A stretch of DNA of 64,000 nucleotides, from assembly GCF_022662195.1 (NCBI RefSeq), contig NZ_JAKMCS010000005.1, positions 1 through 64,000 on the forward strand. The letters run 5' to 3'. Positions 1-9,295 of this stretch are shown here, in pieces. The notes under the pieces are model-generated. The model did no database searches, was not told where the DNA came from, and saw only the letters and a program-made list of their open reading frames with translations. The stretch is from Aestuariivivens insulae. GTDB lineage: Bacteria > Bacteroidota > Bacteroidia > Flavobacteriales > Flavobacteriaceae. Within the stretch, counting starts at the first letter, position 1; every line of letters begins with the position of its first letter. Both the position numbers and the translations under genes were made by a program.

Positions 1-203
1 GAATCCATGAGAAAAAAATTAAAAAAGAATCACTAATTTTAACACTCAAATGAAACGATTTTTGGCACTTTATTTACACTGCTCACTTTCATCCGGCACG
101 GGTGGTTCACTTTAACCGAATTTTCCATTTTAAGTAACGATTAATGTATATTGTAATTCAATATCACTTTGTATTTTAGCCAAAATGAATATATTTAATA
201 GTT

Positions 204-2291
204 ATGCCTAAATTTAAGTTTTATAATATTTTTATTGTTGTACTTTTTCTGTCCTGTTGTAAAAATGGAGGAGGTCAAAAAAGAGAATACACTAACTCTT
301 TGATAAATGAAACAAGTCCCTATTTACTGCAACATGCACATAATCCTGTAGATTGGAGAATTTGGAGTGATGATGCATTAGAAGAAGCAAAGAATAATAA
401 TAAGTTGGTTATAATCAGCATTGGATACTCTTCCTGCCATTGGTGTCATGTAATGGAAAGAGAGACTTTTGAGAATGAAGAGATCGCAAAAGTCATGAAT
501 AAAAATTTTATCAACATTAAGATAGATAGAGAAGAACGTCCAGATATAGATCATCTGTATCAAGTAGCAGTACAATTATTTAGGGGAAGTTCAGGATGGC
601 CATTAAATGTAGTGGCATTACCAAATGGGAAACCTATATATGGGGGCACATATCATACGAAAGAACAATGGACAAAGGTTTTAAATGAATTATATAAAAT
701 ATATACCGAAGACCCGGAAAAGTTAGAAGAATATGCAGAAAATTTAGCCTCTGGGATTCAGGAGGTAAACTTGATAAAACCTTCAAATGACTTTGAAAGG
801 CTTTCCAAAGATTCATTAATAGAAAGTATTGAAAGTTGGAAATTAAAATGGGACAAAGAAATGGGAGGTGAGGATGTTATAGAAAAATTTATAAATCCCG
901 TGAATTTAGAATTTTTGTTGGATTATGCCATTCTAACCAATGATGAGCAATCAAAGAGTCATCTAAAATTAACTTTAGATAAAATTGCCCTAGGGGGAAT
1001 TTATGATCATGTAGGAGGAGGTTTTTTTAGATATAGTACCGATGATCAATGGAAAGTTCCTCATTTTGAGAAAATGTTGTATGATAACGCTCAAATAATA
1101 GGTCTTTACTCCAAAGCATACAAGGTTTTTAAAGAACCAATTTACAAAGAAATAGTAATGGAAACTTTTGGTTTTCTTGAACGAGAAATGAAATACCATG
1201 GAGGAGGGTATTACTCTTCAATAGATGCAGAAAGTGAAGGAGAAGAAGGAAAGTATTATGAATGGACTGAAGAAGAACTCAAGTCTATTTTGAAAGAGGA
1301 TTTTCAATTATTTGCTCGATATTTTAATGTTAATTCTAGGCAAGCTTTGGGAAATGGAAAGTTTATTTTGTTTAAAATATTGAATGATAGTGTTTTTATA
1401 AAAGAAAATTCAATTTCAAAAGCAGATATAGATTCTTATAGGGTAAAATGGAAGAAACTTCTATTGAATAAAAGAGAGCAAAGAATTCGTCCTAATATGG
1501 ATGATAAAGTTATTATCTCATGGAATGCATTATTGATTAATGGATTATTAGAGGGATATGAAGCATTTGGAAGTGAGGTTTTTTTAAATAGAGCCAAAAC
1601 CATTTTTGATTTTATTAATTCCAAAAATATAAGTAAAAATAGGCTTATCCATTCCTATAAGAAGGGAGGCAGAAATGTAGAAGGATTTGTAGAGGATTAT
1701 GCGTTTATGACGAGTGCGGCTCTTAAACTGTATTATAGTACACTTGATGTTAAATATTTGAATGCCTCTTTAGGTTATACACAAGTCCTAAACGAAGAGT
1801 TTTTAGATAATGCTTCTGGAATGTATAAGTATAATCAAGATAGTGAACTAATTTCCATGGTTATTAAAACAGATGATGGGGCTATGCCCTCACCAAATTC
1901 AGTTATAGCTCACAATTTATTTGAATTAGGTCATATCCAATATGATGAAGAGTCATTGAAACGATCAAAAGTGATGCTTTCAACAATGGTTCCAATGACA
2001 AAAGAATATGCTCGAAACTATTCTAAATGGAACAGTCTATGGTTAAAACATGCATATCCCTATTATGAAGTTGCCGTGGTAGGAGAAAAAGCATTGAATA
2101 AGATCAATAACTTTGCTAAAATATATATTCCAAATGTCCTTTTAGTAGGAAGTACTATAGAAAGTAATCTTCCGTTGTTTAACCAAAGATATGTTGACAA
2201 AGATACATATATATATGTTTGTCAAAATAGATCATGTAAACTTCCCGTTAAAACTGTAGAAGAAGCATTAGTTCAATTGGAAAATTTTTGA
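204..2291 (+). CDS. DUF255 / YyaL-family thioredoxin-fold lipoprotein
   Basis: A 695-aa protein of the DUF255 (YyaL / SPATA20-like) family. Residues 1-20 form a lipoprotein signal ending in an FLSC lipobox, so it is probably membrane-anchored in the periplasm. The family hallmark is clear: [14 protein letters not shown] near residues 35-48, then a thioredoxin-like segment with [11 protein letters not shown] (CxxC type) near residues 75-85, then DREERPDID. The long C-terminal part has the alpha/alpha-barrel look of this family ([29 protein letters not shown]). Length matches the usual 650-700 aa. The biochemical role of the family is not settled; a redox or sugar-epimerase-like function has been suggested. 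It lies outside the proposed island and has no evident functional link to the polysaccharide genes. Confidence 0.85.
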   Translation: MPKFKFYNIFIVVLFLSCCKNGGGQKREYTNSLINETSPYLLQHAHNPVDWRIWSDDALEEAKNNNKLVIISIGYSSCHWCHVMERETFENEEIAKVMNKNFINIKIDREERPDIDHLYQVAVQLFRGSSGWPLNVVALPNGKPIYGGTYHTKEQWTKVLNELYKIYTEDPEKLEEYAENLASGIQEVNLIKPSNDFERLSKDSLIESIESWKLKWDKEMGGEDVIEKFINPVNLEFLLDYAILTNDEQSKSHLKLTLDKIALGGIYDHVGGGFFRYSTDDQWKVPHFEKMLYDNAQIIGLYSKAYKVFKEPIYKEIVMETFGFLEREMKYHGGGYYSSIDAESEGEEGKYYEWTEEELKSILKEDFQLFARYFNVNSRQALGNGKFILFKILNDSVFIKENSISKADIDSYRVKWKKLLLNKREQRIRPNMDDKVIISWNALLINGLLEGYEAFGSEVFLNRAKTIFDFINSKNISKNRLIHSYKKGGRNVEGFVEDYAFMTSAALKLYYSTLDVKYLNASLGYTQVLNEEFLDNASGMYKYNQDSELISMVIKTDDGAMPSPNSVIAHNLFELGHIQYDEESLKRSKVMLSTMVPMTKEYARNYSKWNSLWLKHAYPYYEVAVVGEKALNKINNFAKIYIPNVLLVGSTIESNLPLFNQRYVDKDTYIYVCQNRSCKLPVKTVEEALVQLENF

Positions 2292-2563
2292 AGTAGTTTA
2301 TTTTGTTCGCAACCCTTACTTTCAGGGATGTAATAATTTTAAGATATTTATTTGACTTACTCTTAGTTGCGTAAAGAGGCATTTTAAAAATAGTGCTATT
2401 TATCTTGTATAATAATTAATACCATATTATATTTGCACGCACCTTAAAAAAGGGTAAAACAAAACAAAAGTTCTTATCAAATAAGTTACCTATTCGGTTA
2501 CCAAGTGAATCTAATAAAATGTAACTTTTTGATTATTAAAAATATAAAGGGAATGGTAGTCTA

Positions 2564-2577
2564 CCTGCCACCCCGAC
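2564..2577 (+). repeat. Left tRNA-Pro-like att repeat
   Basis: The 14 bp CCTGCCACCCCGAC match the 3' end expected for a flavobacterial tRNA-Pro. The upstream T-loop (GTTCGAAT) and the rest of a tRNA are absent. An identical copy is at 55795-55808. Both copies are followed 22-23 nt later by a terminator hairpin. Confidence 0.55.
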
Positions 2578-2599
2578 GAACCTAGTAACAACTAGAATC

Positions 2600-2640
2600 A
2601 AAACACTGTTAATCTTATGATTTTCAGTGTTTTTTGTTTT
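2600..2640 (+). terminator. Intrinsic terminator-like hairpin beside left att
   Basis: A 9-bp stem (AAAACACTG at 2600-2608, CAGTGTTTT at 2625-2633) with a 16-nt loop is followed by T-rich sequence. The loop contains CTTATGA, similar to loops of the hairpins at 5895 and 55832. Confidence 0.6.
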
Positions 2641-2802
2641 TATGCATTTTATTTGATTCCAAATAAAAGCATCTATTCGCAGTAAAAAGGTGTGCAATTC
2701 GGTGTGTAATTGTCCACTAAAAAAACACTATCTTTAAAGAGCTTTTAGGGTATGATTTGACTTTCGAAAAAAAAACAATGTTCAACAAAAAGTCAATGAA
2801 AC

Positions 2803-4044
2803 ATGAAAGCAAAAAGCACCTTCACGGTTATTTTCTTCACTCGAAAATCCAGAAGTAAAACAAACGAACTGTCCATTTACGTGCGAATTACTGTAAAGGG
2901 CAGGCGCTCAGAGATGAGCCTAAAGCGAAACGTCCAAACAGGCCAATGGGACAGTGCCAGGAACCGTGGCAGGGGGAGTACCGAGCCTATCAAGAACCTA
3001 AACGCTTACTTGGATGAGGTATACAACAAACTGCTGCAGTGCCATAAAGAATTGATAGAAGAGGATATGGTAATTTCTTCGGAAGCCATTAAGTCAAGGT
3101 ATCTAGGAGAGGACGATAACAGCAGGACCCTAAATGAACTTATCGCTTACCATAACGGTAATATGGCACATGTTCTAAAGCCGGGAACAATGAAAAACTA
3201 CCGTACCACAGAGCGTTATCTATATGGATTCCTGTTGCAGAAGCGAAAATTAAGCGATATCCATTTAAAACAATTGAACTATAGGTTTATTGTGGACTTT
3301 GAGCACTATCTAAGAACACATAAGAACAAGAAGAAGCAATTGGTGCTGACCAACAATGGTGTGATGAAACATTTGGAGCGTTTTAAGAAAATGGTAAACC
3401 TTGCCATAAAGCTGGAGTGGATGCAGAAAAACCCGTTCAGTCAGTTTCAGTTGAAATACAATAAGTACGATAGGCAATACCTAAACGAAAGGGAACTGGC
3501 ATTGATCGAGGAAACGGAGTTCACCATTGGGCGATTACAAAGGATAAAGGACTGTTTTGTGTTTTCCTGTTATACGGGACTGTCCTATGTTGATGTTAAA
3601 GACCTGACACAGAACAATATTGTTAAGGGCATTGACAACAACCATTGGATATATACCAAGAGGGAGAAAACGGACGAGCAGGTAAAAGTGCCTGTGCTTC
3701 CCAAGGCATGGACCATACTGGAAAAGTACAGGATAGCCCAAGAAATGGAAGAGGGTAAGTTGTTACCGATAAGCTCTAACCAAAAGACCAATGCCTATCT
3801 GAAAGAGATAGCCATGGCCTGTGGTATTAAAAAGAACCTGACCTTCCATGTGGGCAGGCATACCTTTGCCACGACGGTGATGTTGTCCAACGGCGTCCCC
3901 ATAGAGACTGTTTCAAAGCTATTGGGACACGCCAAACTATCTACCACTCAAATTTATGCAAGGGTGGTCGAGAGCAAAATAAGTGAGGACATAGGTAACC
4001 TATTGGAACGGTTTAGGCAAAAGGAAGAAAACAGGAGTGCATAA
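2803..4044 (+). CDS. Tyrosine recombinase (Bacteroidota integrative-element integrase)
   Basis: A 413-aa site-specific recombinase with the three-part layout of Bacteroidota integrases. There is an arm-type DNA-binding region near residues 1-90, a SAM-like core-binding domain near 100-205, and a catalytic domain near 215-395. Catalytic residues are visible in HVGRHTFAT (H-x-x-R) and in LGHAKLSTTQIYARV (His and the Tyr nucleophile). The first arginine box reads CYTGLSYVDV, with Ser where Arg is usual, as in IntDOT-like recombinases. It would integrate or excise a mobile element through its att sites. It lies about 225 bp right of the tRNA-Pro-like repeat and upstream of mobilization genes. By eye its codons are more GC-rich than the polysaccharide genes, which fits separate ancestry. 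Confidence 0.9.
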   Translation: MKAKSTFTVIFFTRKSRSKTNELSIYVRITVKGRRSEMSLKRNVQTGQWDSARNRGRGSTEPIKNLNAYLDEVYNKLLQCHKELIEEDMVISSEAIKSRYLGEDDNSRTLNELIAYHNGNMAHVLKPGTMKNYRTTERYLYGFLLQKRKLSDIHLKQLNYRFIVDFEHYLRTHKNKKKQLVLTNNGVMKHLERFKKMVNLAIKLEWMQKNPFSQFQLKYNKYDRQYLNERELALIEETEFTIGRLQRIKDCFVFSCYTGLSYVDVKDLTQNNIVKGIDNNHWIYTKREKTDEQVKVPVLPKAWTILEKYRIAQEMEEGKLLPISSNQKTNAYLKEIAMACGIKKNLTFHVGRHTFATTVMLSNGVPIETVSKLLGHAKLSTTQIYARVVESKISEDIGNLLERFRQKEENRSA

Positions 4045-4103
4045 AAAATGCTTTCCCCTAATTTAATGTCTTAGGTTCAGGATGATATTTTTTATTTGGT
4101 TCG

Positions 4104-4462
4104 AGCCCTACAAATTTTAAGGGCTGTAATAAATGAAGCCTTAGATTGTTTTTCGGTACAGCGAAAAACAGGGCAGGGCATAAGTAATTCTAAATTAAGG
4201 GCATTGGCTTTTTCGCTTAACTGCCTGTACGTTCAATTCGCAAATGCCCTTAAAAGAATTTCTAATGCCCTTGTGGAACTTGTCCAGACCTTAGCAAGTT
4301 TTGGAAATAAATAAGGTTTCTGCTTTCTTGTTTTATCCAGACAGTAAGAATGGATTTTGCAGACACTCCTGATTTATTCCCAAAAATCTTGACAAGCCCC
4401 ACTTCATTTATTGTGAAGCGAATGAAAGTAGCCTCCCATCACCCCTTAAAATTTGTAGGGCT
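4104..4462. repeat. 20-bp perfect inverted repeat flanking ~320 bp
   Basis: AGCCCTACAAATTTTAAGGG at 4104-4123 is exactly reverse-complemented at 4443-4462. The 319 bp between contain further short inverted copies of AAGGGCATT. The structure could be a remnant of a small insertion, an invertible segment or a folded RNA. No recombinase other than the adjacent integrase is visible. Confidence 0.75.
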
Positions 4463-4637
4463 TAAGGGCAAAGAAAAGTTTGTTTTAGGTAAGGGGGATG
4501 CATTTGTTAGAAGGCTCCAACATAAACAAGCCTATGTTTCATTTTATTTAGAGCCAAAACAGGGTATTTGAAACTAAATGCCGTTTCGGTTTCATAATAT
4601 ATTGGGTTACATTTATAAAGCTGGTTATTTGTTAGTG

Positions 4638-4732
4638 CAACTGATGTAAAAATCAGTTGTCGGAGGATTTCGTCATGCCAAAGCATGCCGAGATCGGTAG
4701 AGCAAGAGGGTAGCGTGCTAGCGCAGCGCTAC
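4638..4732. other. Candidate origin of transfer (oriT)
   Basis: Three small hairpins are clustered just upstream of the mobilization genes: CAACTGA/TCAGTTG (4638-4644 and 4653-4659), CATGC/GCATG with a 4-nt loop (4674-4687), and GTAGCG/CGCTAC (4710-4715 and 4727-4732). Position and structure suit an oriT acted on by the BfmA-like protein and relaxase. The nic site is not identified. Confidence 0.35.
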
Positions 4733-4859
4733 ATATTTCATTTGCTTCGCAAAGCCTCAGTACATAAGCGTTTAGGGAAATCGGTTAAATTAAGCTAAAA
4801 AGAGCTTTACAGTAAAAACCCTTGAAGGCCCAATAAACAGGCAATTATTTACAGTAAAA

Positions 4860-5441
4860 ATGGAGGACAAGTATCAAAAATATCAATTTTCGGCCATTAA
4901 TATTAAAAAAGAAGTTGCAGAGCGTTTTAGGGAATTTTCTAAAGGAGTGACCGGTTCGCATACTGAAACAATGGAAGCCATGCTCGATTTTTTTGAGATC
5001 CACCAATTGTCCCCAATGGATTCTATTGACGGTAGCCTCAGTGCCATAGAGATTAGGATCAAGCGTAGGATAAACAATGTCATTGCCATTATAAAAAGTA
5101 TAGAACAGAGCCAGACCTTACCGACAGCGGCCATGTTACAGTCTTTATTTGAACAGCAATTGGAGCAGGGAGATGATGACCATTATCTAGAAGAGCATTT
5201 AGAATTTATAGAGAAGAAATTTGAGAATGTGGAAAGGGGAGAGGTAGAGATGGAAGAGACCAGCGTTCCCAAAATAAGATACGAACGCCAGGAAGAAAAC
5301 ATGGAAAAGCTAAAGGCAGATTTTAGTTATGTCCTTGGTAAAGTAAAAAAGGTCAATAGCCCTTTCGGGAAAGGTTATCTTAAACTTGAGCTCACAGTGG
5401 ATGAAGTAGATAAATATAAACGCACCATAAAAAATTCATAA
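4860..5441 (+). CDS. BfmA/BtgA-like mobilization accessory protein
   Basis: A 193-aa soluble, highly charged protein. Its N-terminal part (FSAINIKKEVAERFREFSKG, then TMEAMLDFFE) resembles the short DNA-binding, ribbon-helix-helix-like start of Bacteroides BfmA/BtgA mobilization proteins. The middle is predicted to be helical and acidic (EQQLEQGDDD, EKKFENVERGEVEMEE). Such proteins bind oriT and help the relaxase. The gene starts about 130 bp after the candidate oriT and is followed after 2 nt by a relaxase-like start codon, as in a mob operon. The assignment rests on similarity in the first 50 residues and on context. Confidence 0.55.
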   Translation: MEDKYQKYQFSAINIKKEVAERFREFSKGVTGSHTETMEAMLDFFEIHQLSPMDSIDGSLSAIEIRIKRRINNVIAIIKSIEQSQTLPTAAMLQSLFEQQLEQGDDDHYLEEHLEFIEKKFENVERGEVEMEETSVPKIRYERQEENMEKLKADFSYVLGKVKKVNSPFGKGYLKLELTVDEVDKYKRTIKNS

Positions 5442-5443
5442 CG

Positions 5444-5614
5444 ATGTATATTGCCATTTCCAAACAGCACCAAGGAGAAAACTTCAAGTGCAGTGTCAGT
5501 GATTTTGTAAACTATCAGGAAAAAGAAAGAGAAACGATGCATTTCTACCTCCAAGAACATTTTTTCGCCCAGAGCAATGATAGGATCAGTGCCAAAGATG
5601 CCATCAAGAAATAG
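5444..5614 (+). pseudogene. Truncated relaxase (DUF5712/MobB-like) N-terminus
   Basis: The frame starts 2 nt after the BfmA-like gene and encodes 56 residues before a stop. The beginning (MYIAISKQHQGENF, then SDFVNYQEKE and EHFFAQSNDRISAKDA) resembles the first ~55 residues of Bacteroidota mobilization nucleases, which normally continue for several hundred residues. The catalytic Tyr/His regions are missing. This looks like a 3' deletion, possibly the junction where the polysaccharide genes were joined to the mobile element. Confidence 0.65.
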
Positions 5615-5894
5615 ATAGTAAGTCAACAAAGCTAAATATAAACAATCTCAAATTTTATTTCATTGTGGTCAGCTCTCCCAAAGAGAGTTAAGGCTATTGA
5701 CAATGACCCCAAAATACTTCGGCAATAATATAAGGAATGGAATATTCTAAAATTATAATAGGGTATTTTTTAATGTGCTTCATTTAATATTTTAGAATGC
5801 AATCAAGTTTTAATTCGGTTATAGATACGTTAATAACTTTAATTAATTATGTATATTAATATATAATTTGATACTAGCAAGTAATGGATTGTAG

Positions 5895-5932
5895 AACTCA
5901 AAATTGTATGAACTTAAGGTTTTGAGTTTTTT
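5895..5932 (+). terminator. Intrinsic terminator-like hairpin
   Basis: A 9-bp perfect stem (AACTCAAAA at 5895-5903, TTTTGAGTT at 5920-5928) runs into a T stretch. It probably ends transcription from the mobile element before susC. Its loop contains TTGTATGA, as in the hairpin at 55832. Confidence 0.65.
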
Positions 5933-6046
5933 AAATTATTGCATTAGTTCTTATTTGTTTAAAAGTATAAGATGTAATTTGATAGTAGTTTAGTTTACTG
6001 TTTAACAGGTGTTTATGATAAAAGGTAGTTCTATTTACTTCAAATA

Positions 6047-6113
6047 TGTATCAAATAAACCTTTAATACGGAACATTTGTTCCTACTACGGTTTAGGTTT
6101 GGATATACCTTTG
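6047..6113 (+). promoter_or_regulatory. Operator plus -7 box of the susC operon
   Basis: The half-sites TGTATCAAAT (6047-6056) and CGGAACATTT (6069-6078) are 22 bp apart start to start. Exactly 27 nt later is TACCTTTG (6106-6113), a perfect TAnnTTTG -7 box. No TTTG lies at the usual -33 distance, so the promoter probably depends on the activator. The susC ATG follows 35 nt after the box. Confidence 0.65.
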
Positions 6114-6148
6114 GAGAAACGAACTAACGTATCAAAATATTAAATTTT

Positions 6149-9100
6149 ATGAAAAAAATTTGGAAAAATGTTATTAGACCATTTTTGAAGAGAGGGTTTC
6201 TCTTAATGGTTATTTTATTTTTATCGGTTTCAGCCTACGGCCAAAGTAAAGCTGTAAGTGGTACAGTTACCGATCAAAACGGACAACCTTTACCTGGTGC
6301 TCAAATTCTTGTGAAAGGCACACAAAGAGGAGCTACTACAGATTTTGATGGTAAATATACCATTGATGTTCAAAATCGAGAAACACTCGTTTTTAGCTTT
6401 ATTGGTTTTAAAACTGTTGAGCTTGCTGTAGGGAGTAAATCTGTACTTAATGTGCAGCTTGAAGAAGATACTCAACAATTAAATGAAGTTGTTGTTATTG
6501 GTTATGGAGAGGTTAGAAGAAAAGACTTAACGGGAGCCTTGGGTTCAATGGAGGTAGATGAGGTCGTTAAAGCACCTGTGGCTTCGTTGGAAGAAGCTAT
6601 GGCAGGTCGTATTTCTGGACTACAAGTAACTTCAAGCCAAGGAAGACCAGGCGCATCATCAAGTATTGTCATTCGTGGAGCGGGCTCTTTAACCCAATCC
6701 AGTGCACCATTATATGTAGTAGATGGTTTCCCACTTGAAGATTTTGATATTTCTTCGTTGGACCAATCAGATATTGCGTCAATTGAGGTGTTAAAGGGAC
6801 CATCGGCGGTTGCTATTTATGGAGCTAGAGGTGGTAATGGTGTTATTTTAATTACGAGTAAGGATGGTTCTAGAGGAAAAGCAGAGCTCTCCTATAATGC
6901 CTTTTACGGGTATAATCAAATAACCCAGTATATGGATGTGTTGTCGTCTTATGATTTCGTGGATTTACAATATGAAATCAATCCAGACAATGCTATAGAA
7001 CGTTATGGGCCATTGAGTAATTATTTAAACCCAGATGGTACAAGTATAGGAGGGGTGGATTGGCAAAAAGAAGTTTTTGGTAATGATACTGAGGTGCAAA
7101 GTCATTCCATTTCAGTTAATGGTGGCAATAAGGATACTAAGTATAACTTATCCCTTTCCGACTATTCATTAGAAGGACTTTTGCCAAATAGTGGATTTGA
7201 TAGAACCTATGTGAAATTAAAAATCGATCAAAAGCTTTCCAAGAAATTGAGAGCAGGAGCTAACTTTTCATATAGTGTCTCAGAGGTTACCGGTACACAT
7301 ACTTCTACAAACATCTTAGAACCTGAAGCAGACGGTGGTGGATCCAGTAGTGGGCGTTTTAATTTGTTAAAGGATATTGTACAAGGAAGGCCAACAGGTG
7401 GGTTGTTCTATTCTAATGAAGAATTATTGTTCTTTGCAGATGACCCAGAAACTGCTGCGGGGGAACCTATTACCAACCCTTTAGTAAATGCCCATACGCA
7501 ATTAAGAGGAGATAAAAAGGAAAATTTATATTTAAATGGATATTTACAATATGAAATTGCAAACAATCTAGATTTAAAAGTTAGAGGAGGTATTTCAAAG
7601 CAGTATAGAAAATTAAGTTCTTTTGATGATGTAAACAGTGCTTTTCATAGACGTAGTGGCTTTACAAGAGGAAGCATAGAAAATAGAGTAAGAACAAACA
7701 CTTTAATCTCTACTACTTTAAATTACAAAAGGAAGTTTGATAAGCACAATGTAGGCGCTTTATTTGGTTTTGATTATCAAGATATTAAGGAAGAGGGAGT
7801 TACGGCTTATGGAAGTGATTTTCCAGACCCCAATTTAGGGTTGGATAATTTAGGGCAAGGTACAGCACCGACATTTTCAGATTCTTACAGAGATGCAACT
7901 AATTTATTGACCTCATATTTCTCAAGATTCACCTATGACTATGCAGGGAAGTATTTATTTACTACGACCTTAAGATATGATGGATCTTCAAGGTTTGGAT
8001 CTAGTAATAAATGGGGGTATTTTCCTTCGTTATCTGGAGCATGGCGTTTTTCTGATGAAAATTTCCTAAAGGATTCCAAAATACTTAACGATGGTAAATT
8101 GCGATTTGAATGGGGTCAATCAGGAAATAATAGAATTCCTGCCAATAGATCTACGTCTATTTTGAACCCGACTTCATATGGAGAGGCTAATGGATTAACT
8201 CCAGGGGTATATCCATCTAATCTGCCTAATCCAGATATCAAATGGGAAACTCAAGAACAAATTAACATAGGGTTAGATTTGGCCTTTTTTGACAATAGAA
8301 TTTCATTAACTGCCGATGTGTATAGAAAAGAATCTAAAGAATTATTGTTAAATGCACCAACACCAGGGTCTTCAGGATTTGAGAGTGTTTTTAGAAATAT
8401 AGGTAAACTTAGAAACGAAGGTTTGGAGTTATCGTTAAGCACTGAGAATTTTAAAGGTAAGTTTTCATGGAATTCAAATCTAAACCTGACATTCCCTAGT
8501 AATAAAACCATAGCTTTAGTTGAAGATAATATAATGTTCCACTCTTCAGAATGGTATGCCGACAATGCTTATGTAAATGACTATATTACACAAGTAGGGC
8601 AACCCTTTGGATTAATGTACGGTTATATAGATGATGGGCTCTACAGGGAAGAAGACTTTGATACTAATGGAGATCCATTTATTACGGTTGCTTTTGGAGA
8701 TGAAGAACTTGGCTATAGAAAATATGTTGATGTCAATGAAGATGGTACTATAGATGAAAACGATAAAGTTGTATTGGGAAATCCTAGACCAAAATTCTTT
8801 GGCGGTTTCTCTAACAATTTTAAATACAAAGGTTTTGATTTAAATGTGTTTTTCCAATGGTCTTATGGTAATGACTTATACAATGCAAATAGGCTTCTCT
8901 ATACCTCTTACTTATATAAAGTAAGAAACTTTATCCCAGAAATATTGGGACGTTGGAGAACCGATAGAACTCCAGAAGAAAATGCAGGGGCAACCTTTAG
9001 AAGTATTGATGATGCTACCAATGTGTTAACAAGTGCCTATATAGAAGATGGATCGTTTATCAGACTTAAAACGGTTTCGCTAGGTTATACCTTCCCTAAA

Positions 9101-9292
9101 CTGTTTGTAAATAAGCTAGGACTTCAGAACTTTAGGGTATATGTAACAGGTCAAAATTTAGTGACTTGGACAGATTATTCAGGTTTTGATCCTGAAGTGA
9201 GTACTAGAGGTAGTGGATTGACCGCTGGTGTGGATTTTGGTGCCTACCCAAGAAGTAAAACGTTTATAGGAGGTATTTCGGTATCCTTTTAA
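6149..9292 (+). CDS. SusC-like TonB-dependent outer-membrane transporter
   Basis: A 1047-aa SusC-family transporter that takes up oligosaccharides across the outer membrane using TonB energy. A signal peptide (to about residue 32, ending AYGQ) is followed by a carboxypeptidase-like regulatory domain (VSGTVTDQNGQPLPGAQILVKGT, DFDGKYTI), a TonB-box-like region (NEVVVIGYGEVRRKDLTGA), a plug domain (GRISGLQVTSSQGRPG, VIRGAGSL, YVVDGFP, SIEVLKGPSAVAIYGARGGNGVI) and the beta-barrel to the C-terminus. Length is typical. susD follows after 3 nt, so the two are surely co-transcribed and form a SusCD complex. In this context the likely ligand is heparin/heparan sulfate oligosaccharides. It is the first gene of the long plus-strand operon and has its own operator/promoter. 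Confidence 0.95.
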   Translation: MKKIWKNVIRPFLKRGFLLMVILFLSVSAYGQSKAVSGTVTDQNGQPLPGAQILVKGTQRGATTDFDGKYTIDVQNRETLVFSFIGFKTVELAVGSKSVLNVQLEEDTQQLNEVVVIGYGEVRRKDLTGALGSMEVDEVVKAPVASLEEAMAGRISGLQVTSSQGRPGASSSIVIRGAGSLTQSSAPLYVVDGFPLEDFDISSLDQSDIASIEVLKGPSAVAIYGARGGNGVILITSKDGSRGKAELSYNAFYGYNQITQYMDVLSSYDFVDLQYEINPDNAIERYGPLSNYLNPDGTSIGGVDWQKEVFGNDTEVQSHSISVNGGNKDTKYNLSLSDYSLEGLLPNSGFDRTYVKLKIDQKLSKKLRAGANFSYSVSEVTGTHTSTNILEPEADGGGSSSGRFNLLKDIVQGRPTGGLFYSNEELLFFADDPETAAGEPITNPLVNAHTQLRGDKKENLYLNGYLQYEIANNLDLKVRGGISKQYRKLSSFDDVNSAFHRRSGFTRGSIENRVRTNTLISTTLNYKRKFDKHNVGALFGFDYQDIKEEGVTAYGSDFPDPNLGLDNLGQGTAPTFSDSYRDATNLLTSYFSRFTYDYAGKYLFTTTLRYDGSSRFGSSNKWGYFPSLSGAWRFSDENFLKDSKILNDGKLRFEWGQSGNNRIPANRSTSILNPTSYGEANGLTPGVYPSNLPNPDIKWETQEQINIGLDLAFFDNRISLTADVYRKESKELLLNAPTPGSSGFESVFRNIGKLRNEGLELSLSTENFKGKFSWNSNLNLTFPSNKTIALVEDNIMFHSSEWYADNAYVNDYITQVGQPFGLMYGYIDDGLYREEDFDTNGDPFITVAFGDEELGYRKYVDVNEDGTIDENDKVVLGNPRPKFFGGFSNNFKYKGFDLNVFFQWSYGNDLYNANRLLYTSYLYKVRNFIPEILGRWRTDRTPEENAGATFRSIDDATNVLTSAYIEDGSFIRLKTVSLGYTFPKLFVNKLGLQNFRVYVTGQNLVTWTDYSGFDPEVSTRGSGLTAGVDFGAYPRSKTFIGGISVSF

Positions 9293-9295
9293 TCT

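Larger units (their letters stand above)
2292..2802. other. Non-coding stretch with attachment-site-like repeat and hairpins
   Basis: These 511 bases hold no convincing gene. They contain a TATATTTG promoter-like box at 2428-2435, a tRNA-Pro-like 14-bp repeat at 2564-2577, a small perfect hairpin (CTAGT/ACTAG, 2582-2595) and a terminator-like hairpin at 2600-2633. The integrase gene starts about 225 bp to the right of the repeat, the usual arrangement of an integrase beside its attachment site. Confidence 0.6.
4045..4859. other. Non-coding region of the mobile element
   Basis: These 815 bases contain only short open frames (72 and 73 codons) without recognisable features; I do not call them genes. 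The left half is rich in GGGCATT/AATGCCC repeats in both orientations and carries a perfect 20-bp inverted repeat. The right half contains the candidate oriT described separately. Confidence 0.5.
5615..6148. other. Non-coding region between mobile-element remnant and susC
   Basis: No gene is supported in these 534 bases. They hold a terminator-like hairpin at 5895-5932 and the proposed susC operator/promoter at 6047-6113. The rest is very AT-rich and probably includes the untranslated leader. Confidence 0.6.

Noticed and set aside
2441-2640. Promoter, C-rich block and terminator read as a small non-coding RNA, with a relative at 55.7-55.9 kb
   Set aside because: The conserved block is better explained as the 3' end of tRNA-Pro forming att sites. 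I found no wider conserved RNA fold between the two loci.
4096-4571. Two short open frames of 72 and 73 codons after the integrase
   Set aside because: Low-complexity products without recognisable motifs; they overlap the inverted-repeat arms and have no convincing ribosome-binding context.
6076-6113. TTTG inside the half-site serving as the -33 element of the susC promoter
   Set aside because: Spacing to TACCTTTG is 26 nt, too long, and the same TTTG lies at other distances or is absent at the other promoters; the direct-repeat geometry explains the sites better.
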